A stretch of DNA of 64,000 nt from Thermothielavioides terrestris NRRL 8126 (lineage: Eukaryota; Ascomycota; Sordariomycetes; Sordariales; Chaetomiaceae), in assembly GCF_000226115.1 (NCBI RefSeq), contig NC_016457.1, positions 6,572,001-6,636,000 on the forward strand. The letters run 5' to 3'. How positions within the stretch are numbered: the stretch's first letter is position 1; each line of letters begins with the position of its first letter. Shown here one piece after another: positions 10,927 to 21,312 of the stretch. Below the pieces are notes generated by a model. That model searched no databases. It had not been told where the DNA came from and saw only the letters and a program-made list of their open reading frames with translations. The translations under genes and the position numbers were made by a program.

Positions 10927-12249
10927 GGGACTGGGAAGAACCGCGTAGGAAATGTTGTGCGGTTCCGAGGAGACTGCGGAGCGACACCGAAGAGTTTCAC
11001 ACTTGTTGTATCCGTCACCGATAACCCCAAATTCAAGATCTCCGGCTAGTTGCGGTGGGTTGTGACATCAAGTCCGCAAGCAGCTGGACCTCGTAGGAAT
11101 TCGCGACGCCCTGTGATCCGCCCGCGCCCGGAATGGAGTGAGAGGATTGCAGGCGAGTTCAGCGAAGGTGAAGTTTCTGAAGCTGTTGGTGTTGGAATAG
11201 AGGCACTGGGCCACAAGAGTCCCCGTAACAAACTGGGGCCCCGGAGTTTTAGGCTCAGTGGTCTGACACCTGGAAATTCGAATCCCCTCGAACGCAGCAC
11301 TGAGCCACGGGCTGGGATGGTGCGGAAGAGCACTGGTGGATCTGGCAGCCTCGCCGCCAAGTTTCCCGGCTCTTCGTGGACAGGTGAAAGTTTTACTGGG
11401 AGCACCTCCGTTCTCTCGCCGTCCAGCTCAGAAAGCTGTCCGAGCTCCGGATACAGGTGACGGCCCGTGCCAACCAACGGTCAACTCCTGCCAAGTCTCG
11501 CCAAGTCCTGCCAAGTCCTGCCAAGTCCAGCTGAATCCACCTACATAGCTCCACAAATCAATGGGAGTTGTTTGTGTTGGGTGGTTAGTTGGGGCTCAGC
11601 AAGCGCATTTAATGCAACTTGGGAAGAGAGTGGTTGGCGTCCCATGGAATGTGTGTACCTCCGTCGTGGAGGTCCCACGTAGTGAGGGGAATGGAGTATT
11701 CCGGAATTGATTTGTGAAGTTGAAGTCAGATCAATCAGAATCAGCATTCAAGAAAGAGATGACAACACGAGAGCAATCCCACCTGCCCGGAAGAGGGAGC
11801 TTTACCGAGACGTGCGGGGTGAATCCCACGCAGGGGCCCGCCAATGAGGGAAGTGGGGACGCACAGTTAGTGTCGGTGACCCGGTTCATCCCATGCCCAG
11901 ACTCCCAGCAGCCTCAAACAGTCTCGGTTGACGCAAAAATCAGCGCCCGGAGAAAGCCGCTGGTTTGACACGAGCAGCCGACTACGAAATACAAGGTGTG
12001 CGGATTACTCCGAGCATTGTGCAATGCCTCAATTGAAAGACCAAGACAACAAACTGCGCAATTCGCCCCCCTCGGCAGCGGTTGGCCTGTCCACTGCCCC
12101 GAAGAACGGAAGAAATGAGATGGGCGAGCTGACTTCTTGGCCGTGGCGCAGCAGAGCGCAACATTGGCTTGGGGGAACTCGACGAGCGAGGCTCTGCCCT
12201 GTCAAATTCACACAGGTCAATTCGCTCCAAGAGCGCCAGCCCCGCGCAC
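10927..12249. other. Intergenic, includes a short tandem repeat
   Basis: No gene is supported. Around 11487-11529 a 10-bp unit (TCCTGCCAAG, with one variant) is repeated four times. The CTGACACC...ATTCGAATCC stretch near 11262-11286 resembles a tRNA B box but no tRNA folds around it. The right end (12250-12259) is the target-site duplication of the adjacent transposon. Confidence 0.5.
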
Positions 12250-12259
12250 CGTGCCATCG
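12250..12259. repeat. Target-site duplication, copy 1 of element E1
   Basis: CGTGCCATCG lies immediately outside the terminal inverted repeat that starts at 12260. Its only matching copy in the transposon region is the reverse complement at 12698-12707, next to the terminal repeat that starts at 12708. Confidence 0.75.
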
Positions 12260-12653
12260 GTAGACGTTAAAGAGGTCCCGCCAAGACTAATTTCGGCCAA
12301 TTGTCGGCTATGTTTTTACAACGTTATTACATAGCCACCATCGCCAAGGCGTTTGCTCTATCGCCAAGGGTTAGTTCGCCAGGGGTACGGGGGACGGCGT
12401 CAGCCCCCCGCTAGTTAGGGTTTAGATTAAGGTTAGGATATAGGTTATAGTTAGGGTACGGGTTATCTTCGTTTTTTTTTTTTTTTTTTCGATTTGGTTG
12501 AGTTTTCGTAGAGTTGTTGCGACGAGTCTTTGCGATTATTTGTTGTTGATGTTGCTCGAAGTCGTCACGGCTTGCTCACCTCTTGGCGATTTGTAATTAC
12601 TTGTATACGGCAATCTCCGAAATTAGTCTTGGCGGGACCTCTTTAACGACGAC
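12260..12653. mobile_element. Chimeric short element: left ends of two Mutator-like copies (E1 and E2)
   Basis: Bounded by 37-bp terminal inverted repeats at 12260-12296 and 12617-12653 that share GTTAAAGAGGTCCCGCCAAG. The outer six bases differ: GTAGAC on the left, GTCGTC (reverse strand) on the right. The same two versions recur at 12708 (GTAGAC) and 18730 (GTCGTC). So the two ends of this 394-bp unit come from different copies. The flanks do not form a direct duplication with each other but pair, inverted, with the flanks of the large element. Inside are degenerate TTAGGG-like runs (12413-12462) and a T17-18 tract. It could be mistaken for a MITE. Confidence 0.7.
12413..12466. repeat. Degenerate TTAGGG-like tract inside the short element
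   Basis: Several GTTAGGG, GGTTAGG and GGTTATAG words occur in tandem but irregularly, unlike a telomere array. They are likely subterminal sequence of the transposon. Confidence 0.5.
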
Positions 12654-12707
12654 CCTAAATATGGCTTCAATGGGCGGGCCAAGAGACGCTAACGCTTCGA
12701 TGGCACG
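12654..12707. other. Inverted host segment trapped between two transposon copies
   Basis: 54 bp of non-transposon sequence. Its reverse complement begins CGTGCCATCG (duplication of E1) and ends ATATTTAGG (duplication of E2). Hence the segment once lay in the opposite orientation between two insertions. Confidence 0.65.
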
Positions 12708-13739
12708 GTAGACGTTAAAGAGGTCCCGCCAAGCCTAATTTCCGTAGTCTCTACAGATACCTGTGGGTCCTACGCTTAGAAGTCACTCCTTTTGCCGCCG
12801 CTTAACAATTTCTATACAGTGGTCCTTACGCCTACGTCGCGTCAGTAGCTACCTAGCCGTTAGTTTATATCTTGCCTATGTTTCTCTAACTAATCTACGT
12901 CTATACCTACCCTCTATTGTACTCCGACCTATATTACAACGTTATATCGCTATAGAACTATATATTTAGCTTATATCTAATAGATCTTATTAGTAAGTTA
13001 GTCAATTGGTTTACTATTAGTATATATTAGCAATTGCTAAGTATTGATCTAGCTATAGACTAATATTCTACTATAGATTAGCTTACTTTATATAGCTAGT
13101 AACTAGAAAATATACTAAGTAAGTTCTATTGTTTTACTATCTACTAATTAGTAATTGCTTAGCATTGATTTAGCTATAGACTAGTTTAATTTATATAGTT
13201 AGCAATAAAACGATATACTATATAGCTAGTAGTAAAACGACACACTATATAACTAGTAATAAAACGATATATTATATAGCTAGCAACAAAACGATATACT
13301 ATATAGCTAGCAACAAAACAATATAATATCTATAGCCTATTAACGCCCTTAGTCCCCTTTAATATATAAATGCTATTTAGTCAAATAGCGAATTTGATTA
13401 CTAGCGTTGAATTGCTAATGCTATACCTATAGCGAGCTCCTTAGTCCTAGAATATATACCTACTGAACCCAACCTCGATCTAGCTACTTAGCAAGTACTA
13501 CCCTAGCTCCTCTCTATCTCTAAGCCTCTAATTGTACAATCGTTATAATTGAACAGTATTCCTAGTCCTACTCTAGCCTCTGCCTAGCTATTAGACAGCT
13601 CTATACTATCCAATGAACTGTCTAATAAAGGAGATAGTTCCTCTATAGAGGAACTAGCTTCTAGACGTAGGTATAGGTATATATCCCTAATTCGTCTATC
13701 TAGACTAGAGCCTAGGGCGCTAAATAGTAGCTTTGCAAT

Positions 13740-15250
13740 TCTTAACAACATTTAAAAGATCTAGGAACGCTAGTTTAAAGAGGGCGAGTTTACCCTCCTA
13801 TATATAGCCTAGTAAGCCGAATAGCGCTAGGTATTGTATTTCTATAGTAGGAGAGACGCCCTAAGGCAATAGTAAATGAAGACTATATTCTACTACCGCC
13901 TTTAGAAAACGCTATAAAAGACTAAAGGGCAAGGTAAATGTAATAGGGCGCTATAGAATATAGAGCTATACTATTATACTCTCTATAAAGTTTAGTACGA
14001 CGATAGTATTGTTGATATTATAATTTGCTATAGGTATAATCACTCGATAGAAGATATCGAGATAGTCAAACGCCTATATACCATTGTAGAGTATATTGTC
14101 TACCTCTTTACCACTGGATATAGCGATAGCACTATAGAACACTAGCTATATAGCTATACTAAAACTCCTAAGGCTAGGGTATATCTTTACTACGTAGGTG
14201 GCTAGTATATTATAACCTAGGAGATTTGCAACCTTCGTAGATCTCTTAAGCTCTATAAACGTAATAATTGTAAAGTATAGTCCTATAAGGTTTTTAGGGA
14301 GGTAGAATTTGTAGAAGCTATTACCTAGCTACTAGCCTATAGTGATTAGTATAAGTATAAGGCATTGACTATACCTAGCGAAAACTCTTCTATATTGGTC
14401 TTTGTATATAGAGACCTATTGGATATACTAAAAAAGTATAGCCAACTAACGATTATAGATGCTACTTACAAGACTGCCTATAGTAGTTAGCACCTATTTA
14501 CGATTATAGTTTAGGACTTCAATAGCTACTAGCTCCTTTTTACTTACTTCTTTATAGAGAGGTAGACTACTAATAGTATCGTAGTATACTTAGACGTACT
14601 ACTAGAGTAGTATAGGGGAGTAGCTAATAGAGGCTAGCTCCTAAAATATATAATTATCGACGACTCTATAGCTAAATAACTTATTGTCTAGGAGGCATTT
14701 AGCTACGATAAGTATAGCCTCCTATATATATAACATCTCCTCTATACAAAGTATTGCTAAGAGACTTTAAAGCGTTGGATTAGTATTAATAAGGAGTGCC
14801 TTAGCTATATAGTAGCTACTCTTCTAAGCCATTGTTTAGAAAAAGGCTATATAGAGTCTATTGAGGTTGCTATTGCTTACGTTAGTACCGATAGGCTTAA
14901 GTAGTATTTAAAGAACAATTGGCTAAACAATACTCGACTATAGACGTATTAGGTACAAGATACGACCCCCCTACTCTACTAGATTACTATAATAAATGTA
15001 GTCAAAGGATAGTACTCGAAGGTTAAGAACACTAAGCCTATACTAAAGTAGTAGATGGCTAGCACCTTCTCTCTTACTAGTTTAATCATTTATCTTGATT
15101 ACTATATATAAGACTATCGAAATAAAGTAATCTAGGCTAAGTTTAGAAGTCTCAATTATATACTCCTAGCTATATATATAAAGTAGTTTAATAGCTAGGG
15201 CTTTAATAGGCTACCTAAATGAGCTTAAGCACTGATTGTATATAAGCTGT
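13740..15250 (+). pseudogene. MULE transposase remnant
   Basis: Conceptual translation on the plus strand keeps protein-like stretches between TAG codons. They include VYRDLLDILKKYSQ, TIIDATYKTAY, YLDVLLE and TLKRWISINKECLSYIVATL, which match the order in Mutator-like transposases. All stops are of the kind RIP would create. Borders are approximate and no functional product is possible. Confidence 0.55.
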
Positions 15251-16825
15251 CGATAGTATATAAACGGTTCGATGCTAACGAGCCTCTCGACTTCAATAGC
15301 GTTTTTATACTGGACTAGTTCCCTAGTCTATAGTACAACGATAGGTAGTAGCGAAGCGGTATAGTAGCTATCTAGCTACTACGACTAACTGCCTAGGGTA
15401 TTGCCGATATTGCTACCAAGGTCTTTGCACTTAGGTAGGCTACTCTAGACGAACGTCGTAACCTAGACTATTACAATGTAGTCAACTAGGTAGATCAAGT
15501 TGCTTAGCTCTTATAGGATACCCTAATTCTAGAGCTAGTTAGTATCCCTCGCTATAGGTGTATATAGTTTAGGAGCTAGTTGCTCCTCTGCTTATATATT
15601 TAGTATTATTACTTATTAACGAACTCATTATAGCTAAAGTACTTCTAATAGCTAGTCAGTATCTTAGAAGCGAAGGGGTTTAAGATATACTATAGCGTTG
15701 TTCTATAGCTAGTAAATCTTATTAGCTTAGACGAGGTCTCTATCAATTAGTAGCTATTCCTATAGGTCTAGGAGCTAATATAGTTGCTATAAACTACGAT
15801 ATATAAGATCTAAAATAATATATAAACAATATATAGTTTATAAAAGGATTTTAACTATATTCTAAGGAAGCTATTAGGTAGGGTTTAGAAGGATCTACAA
15901 TAGGTTTAGAGGTTAGATATTCCTTCGTTTATATCTTAGTAATAAGTAGCAATATATAGTTCTTTAGTTAAGTACTAGCTAGCTGTTAGATTGTACTACT
16001 TTACGTCTTTATTCCTACCTCCAACTTTAAGGAACTTTGTAATAACTGATAGCTAGAAGTTAGAGGATTAGTAGCTAGCTAGCTACTAGACTATAAGCAA
16101 GTTGCTTAGTTCTTAGCCAATTGGTATACTTAGAAAGGAGTTTCTACAATACTAAGATATAGTAAGTGTTACTAGTGGTCTAAGTCTTAGCCCTAGGACG
16201 AACTTTATAAAGTTGATCGAAGTTTCTAAAAGTGGGCTCAATACTATATAAAATCGTAGATAAATAGAAATTTTATCCCAACCTTTAAGCTTAGCTTTAT
16301 AGAGAAACTAGGGAAGGAATATAAATATAAAGAAGGTACTAGCTAGTTACTATTCTACTACTAGTCTAGATACTTCGTAGTTAGATAGATTCTAAAAAAT
16401 AAACAATGTTTACTTTATATAATTGATATTGAAACCTTCGATTCTTTAAGAACTATATAGGTATATAGGCTATAGCTTTTTCTACTGCTCTAGAGCCTTT
16501 TACCTACTTCTTCTTCCTTTCCTTCTTCTAACCTCGTAGCTATAGCTGTTACTACCTATCTACCTGTCTATATTACCGTTGTATAAGTTGATTTAAAGCT
16601 ATTTCTATCGTCGCTATCGCTAAGAAGCTAATTAGCTACATTATAGCTTTAATCTATACTTTTTATATACTCTATAAGTCGATTAAGTCGAAAAATCGGT
16701 TAAAATTACAGTAGTATTATAATTAGCAATAGCTAATTGAGTTATATAGCAACTTTAAATACAACGATATAGAGCTATATAAGGAGAACAACCCTCTCGC
16801 TACTACTAACAACGACGCTCTCACT

Positions 16826-16943
16826 ATTGGCGAGTAGCTAGCTTCTACTACCCCCCTAGCCCCTACCGCCGACCCTCCTACTACCTTCGACTAGTAGCAG
16901 TAGCGCCTCTAGCCCTACTCTACGTGCCTTATGTACTCTACAT

Positions 16944-16979
<36 letters not shown>

Positions 16980-17310
16980 TTAACGAAGGCGCTACTAGCG
17001 AGTAGCTAGCTCTCGCCGCCCTCCCCGCCTTAGCCGCCACCTCTCTTACTACCCCTAGCTAGTAGTAGTAGTACTCCTACGCCTACCTTATATATTCTAT
17101 GTCTACTACTACCACTAACATTAGTACTAGTAGTAAGAACGTTGCTAGTAAGTAGCTAGCCTCTCCCGCCCCCCTAGCCCTTGTTGCCCCTAGCTAGTAG
17201 TAGCAACGCTTCTATATATACCTTGCGCCTACTACCACTACTAATACTAGCACTAGTAGTAAGAACGTTGTTAGTAAGTAGCTAGCCCCCTTTACCCCTC
17301 CTACTTTCGC
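16826..17310. repeat. Imperfect tandem repeats inside the MULE
   Basis: Three to four units of roughly 130-170 bp, each with GAGTAGCTAGC or AAGTAGCTAGC, a run of CCC-rich triplets (Ala/Pro-like), CTAGTAGTAG and a CTACTACC stretch. A (CTA)n microsatellite occupies about 16943-16979. This may encode a low-complexity repeat region in the original element. Confidence 0.5.
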
Positions 17311-18730
17311 CGCCCCTACTACCCCTGCTACCCTTACTAATAAGGGCAAGTCTAAGCTAGTTACGCCCAATAACCCTTAGAAGCGCCTAGCTAGGTCCTT
17401 AGGCACAAAGTCTTTAGTAAAGAGTACTATTTAGATACTAGTTAATAGCTAGTTAACGTTGAGTAGGCTAAGAAGAAGAAAGAGGAGCTCGACTATAGTA
17501 AGATATAGGCGATACTATATATAGTCTATATTATATATATCTATAATAGGGATATATAGGCCTACTACTTCTAAGAGAGTAAGTATAGTGTTGTATTTTT
17601 TAATATATTAGATTTATATTCGCTAACTAGTATATAGATCTAGGCAATATATACTAAGAGTATATTAAGTAAAGCTATACTAAGTCCTATATTTTTATAA
17701 GTAATATTAATTAATAAATAACTACTAGTCTAGTATTAATAAACTACTAATAGCTACTCTCTGTAATTTAGTTAGAGATTATTAAATAGTATAAGCAAGT
17801 CTTTAAAGTCAATAAGGACAAGCCTCTACTTACTAACCTTAAGACGTAGAGTAGGCATTTAGTTATAACTATTTATAAGCTATATAGCTCTATAGCTACT
17901 TTATATTTATACCTAATTAACTAATACTAAAAGGTATAATATATAAGGAGACCGCTATTGCCCTACCCCTAGCTAGTACTAGTATACCTACGTCTAGCGC
18001 TCCTACTACCTTTATAGCTTACCTTTTGCTTACTAAGGCTAAGCCCTAGCAAAGTATTAAGGAGAGAGTCGCTTTAGTAGCGAAGCGCTAGGCTATAGCT
18101 ATCGAGTAGCTAGCTACCGTCGCTAAAGAGTTAGCCTAGCTAGCTCGAGATACTTTAGAGGAGGCTAAACAATATATTAAAGCCTTAACTTAGATATATA
18201 GATACTTTATAAATATTAAGTAGAATATTATAAATATACTATACCTCTACTTTATAGCTAGCTAATAGCTAATTAGTATAATATAGGGAAATTTAAGGCG
18301 AGAAAAGTAGTAAGGATAAGGATAAGAATAAAGGTAAGATAGATATTTAAGTTCAATTCTTTTATTTTAATACGTTTCTACTATTGCCTAGTAGCTAACT
18401 AAGCTTTACCTAGGTCAAATATAGTCTTATACTTCTCTAGCCTAGCTATAGCCTCTATATATAACCTATTTTTATATAGTAAGATAGTAGTAGCTCTAAA
18501 GTAGGTTATATTACCTACTATATAGACTTAACTAATATAGCGTAGATATGGCGATGGCCCGTAGCTAGCCCGTAGCGTAAGCGCACTGTTACCTACCTTT
18601 AAGCGCGCTATACCCTGGAATATACGCGAAGACCCCCTGCCGGTACTACTACAGTACTTCGAGTTGTGGTGGGGGGGTGGCGTTGACAGGGGCCGGAAAT
18701 TAGTCTTGGCGGGACCTCTTTAACGACGAC

Positions 18731-18740
18731 CTATTTAGGG
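18731..18740. repeat. Target-site duplication of element E2, right copy
   Basis: CTATTTAGGG just outside the right terminal repeat. The partner is the inverted ATATTTAGG at 12654-12662; nine bases align with one mismatch. Confidence 0.6.
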
Positions 18741-19152
18741 ACCTGCTGATCTCTCTGTGCTTCCCGTCCCCATGCTTGCCCAGCCTTCTGGCCGTTTGAG
18801 GAGCAATCACCGTGGGTTTGCTCGGTGTCTGATTGGGCCACAAAACCCGGGCGCCAGCCACAGCTGGGCTGCAGCACGCCCTTCCATGTGCGAAAGCGGC
18901 ATGGACGATGCCCGCAGCTGCCTGCTTGGCCTGCGTGGTGGAAAGTCCCTACCTAGCCGGGAACCCCGGGCATCAGCGGGCCGTAAGCAACATCGCGAAC
19001 TTGTTGCTCCGCAATCCGCACAAAACCATGCGAGGCCCCGGAGCGATCTGCGCTGGCGCGATCCGCCCACCATCCCATCAGTCTTCCGTCTTTCTTATCC
19101 TTCCCTCTCCCCCTTTCCCGCCATCAGCCGGGGCGAGTGACCGGTAAACACA
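18741..19152. other. Promoter region of the aspartic protease
   Basis: GC-rich DNA between the transposon and the protease gene. It ends in a pyrimidine-rich stretch (19081-19125) typical of fungal transcription starts. Overlapping open frames here have no family features. Confidence 0.45.
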
Positions 19153-20755
19153 ATGCTGCCCCTCATTCTCGCCTCGCCGCTGCTGGCGCCCGCCGTGGCG
19201 GCTGCATCTGGGACGCTCCCGATCAGCCCCCGCGGCGACGGCATTATCCGGTCGCCGGTCAACGCAATCCGGGGTCCCGCGCCGAAGCTGCGGGGACGTC
19301 AGAATAGCGTCGAGGTGGCCAACCAGGATTCCGGCACGAGATACGCGGTGGAAATCGAGGTGGGCACGCCGGCGCAGAAACTGACCCTGACTCTCGACAC
19401 CGGGTCGCCCGACACCTGGGTCAACCCGACGTGCGCCACGGCCAATGTGCCCTCCGACTGCAACTCCTTCCCGCGCTTCGACTACAGGAAGAGCAGCTCG
19501 TTCAACGCGACCGATGTGGTCGACACGATCGTCTACGGCATCGGCAACGCGACGATCCAGTATGCGTATGAGACGGTAACAATAGGCTGTAAGTTGAAGT
19601 CGCACAGCCGTCTCTTTCGTCCCGCAAATGTTCGCTCGCTCACGCGCGTCCCTCACCGCCACCTCAGCCGCGACCATCAAGCACCAAGTCATCGGCGTCG
19701 CCAAAGAGTCTCACAGGATCCCCCTCGGCATCCTCGGCGTGTCCCCGCCGCTACAGGGCACCGGCGACTATCCGTATGTGCTCGACACCATGGCCAGTCA
19801 GGGCCTGATCAAGAGCCGCGCCTTCTCGCTCGACCTGCGCGGCATCGACAACCCCAACGGCGCTATCATCTTCGGCGGCATCGACACGGGCAAATACATC
19901 GGCTCGCTCGCCAAGCTCCCCATGCTCACCCCGGAGCAGTCGCCCGGCGGCGCCAACCGCTACTACGTGACCCTGACCGGCGTCGGCCTGACGCTGCCGG
20001 ACGGCGAGGCGACGCGGTCGGACGAGATTGACGTGCCCGTCTTCCTCGACTCCGGCTCGACCATCTCGTACCTGCCCACGCGCATCTTCGAGGCGTTCGC
20101 CGAGTCCTTCACCGACGGGGAGTACGACCCCAGGTCGGGCTTCTACTACGTTCCCTGCGACGTGGCCGACTCGGCCGGCTCGATCGACTTCTACTTCGGC
20201 AGCAAGGCCATCAAGGTGCCGCTCCAGGACATCATCTGGCAAGTGGACGACGACTACTGCGTGCTCGGCATCCTGCCCGGCGACGTCGGCCTGGACAGCG
20301 AGTACATCCTGGGCGACAGCTTCCTGCGCGCCGCCTACGCCGTCTTCGACCAGGACAACCGCAACATCCACCTCGCCCAGGCCGCCAACTGCGGCACCCA
20401 CCTCGTCGCCATCGGCTCCGGCGCGGACGCCGTCCCCAGCTCCACCGGCCAGTGCACCGCCCTGCCCACCCCCACCGCCACCACCGACTCCGACAGCGCC
20501 ACCGAGACCTTGGACGTCACCGCCACGCGCGCCCCCACCAACACCTTCACCGGCACCGCGCCCACCGTCGCCCTGGGTCCGGGGCCCGCCGCGTCGCGGG
20601 TCAGCGACTCCGGCACGGCGGGCACGCCGCAGGCCACCGCGGGGTCGTCGGGCGGTCCGGGCGGCGGTCCGAACGCGGCCGGAAGGGGCGTGCAGGTTGG
20701 GTTCGGTGCGGTCGCGGCGTTCGTGGCGGTTCATCTGCTCGCTTGGATATTCTAG
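19153..20755 (+). CDS. GPI-anchored pepsin-like aspartic protease (yapsin/SAP type)
   Basis: Exons 19153-19588 and 19668-20755; intron 19589-19667 (GTAAGT...CCTCAG). Product 507 aa. It has a hydrophobic signal peptide (MLPLILASPLLAPAVAAASG) and a short propeptide ending near a basic KLRGRQ site. The catalytic core follows, with first aspartate motif LDTGSPDTWV and second motif FLDSGSTISYLP; flap-like and hydrophobic-hydrophobic-Gly pairs are in place. The C-terminus is Ser/Thr/Pro-rich (about residues 400-480) and closes in a hydrophobic tail (VQVGFGAVAAFVAVHLLAWI), which fits GPI addition. It should act at the cell surface or wall, cleaving secreted or wall proteins. It sits beside the transposon block and is transcribed away from it; nothing links it to the metabolite cluster. 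Confidence 0.88.
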
Positions 20756-21312
20756 ATCCTCGGTTGGATACGGCACCTACCTTACTTACCTATTCGGCGT
20801 AATGCAAATGGCTCGTTTTGGATGAGCGTAATGGAGCTCAGGCGTTTGACGTTGGACAGGGATTCCGCATGTACACCTATGTTTCGAAGCGTTTGCAAAC
20901 GCATATAATTTAGACGGACCTGGGGGCTTTCCCAGGCTCCATCCTCCCTCCTCTTTCTTCGCGTCCGTTCTGGTCGTGATTTTCTTCGCATTGGACAGAC
21001 TGGCGTGGGTTGTGCGGCGTCGGCCAGGGGACCTGGCTTTGATAGGTGATACTTGCAATCAATCCAGTTGGCGGTTTTCGGTCGCCGATAGATAGATAAA
21101 TGCGCCTATGGGGAGACTCAGGGGCGTTACCGTCACCAGAGTCCAGCGAGCAGAGCGTACATGGATAGTGCGGGCATCAAATACTGCAGTTGTGGCTCAT
21201 GTCTAGAGCTGCCTCGCTCTGGAATCACTGCGCCTTACGCCTTACGCCTTTGAGCCTCCAACACCGAATTCTTTTAGCTCGGCTCTTCTTCAAATCAGCG
21301 CCCCCTCCTCAT
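20756..21312. other. Intergenic between protease and PKS-NRPS 3' ends
   Basis: Two converging genes end here, so it should hold both terminators. No gene, repeat or promoter motif was seen. Confidence 0.5.

Larger units (their letters stand above)
12708..18730. mobile_element. RIP-degraded Mutator-like (MULE) DNA transposon, about 6.0 kb, recombined
   Basis: Terminal inverted repeats 12708-12744 and 18694-18730 match those of the short element. The interior is about 65-70% AT, nearly free of CpA and crowded with TAG and TAA, as expected after RIP turns CAG and CAA codons into stops. Reading through the stops on the plus strand gives a transposase-like remnant from about 13.7 to 15.2 kb: a HNHSIEDIEIVKRLYTIVEY-like zinc-ribbon/WRKY-type part, then LTIIDATYKTAYSS near 14446-14490. 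This is the first-Asp motif of MULE transposases, followed by long segments that fit the MULE core. The 9-10 bp target duplications also fit MULEs. There is no intact reading frame. The two ends belong to different copies, so this is the right portion of E1 joined to the right portion of E2. Confidence 0.75.

Noticed and set aside
11255..11295. tRNA-like A and B boxes (GGCTCAGTGG ... ATTCGAATCC)
   Set aside because: The spacing is too short for a tRNA and I could not fit an acceptor stem or anticodon arm. At most a SINE scrap.
12413..12466. Telomere-like TTAGGG words
   Set aside because: They are few, irregular and mixed with other sequence inside a transposon end. Ordinary genes lie on both sides, so this is not a chromosome end.
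12260..12653. Stand-alone MITE
   Set aside because: It has good terminal repeats, but its two ends carry different terminal variants and its flanks do not match. The inversion model explains all four flanks.
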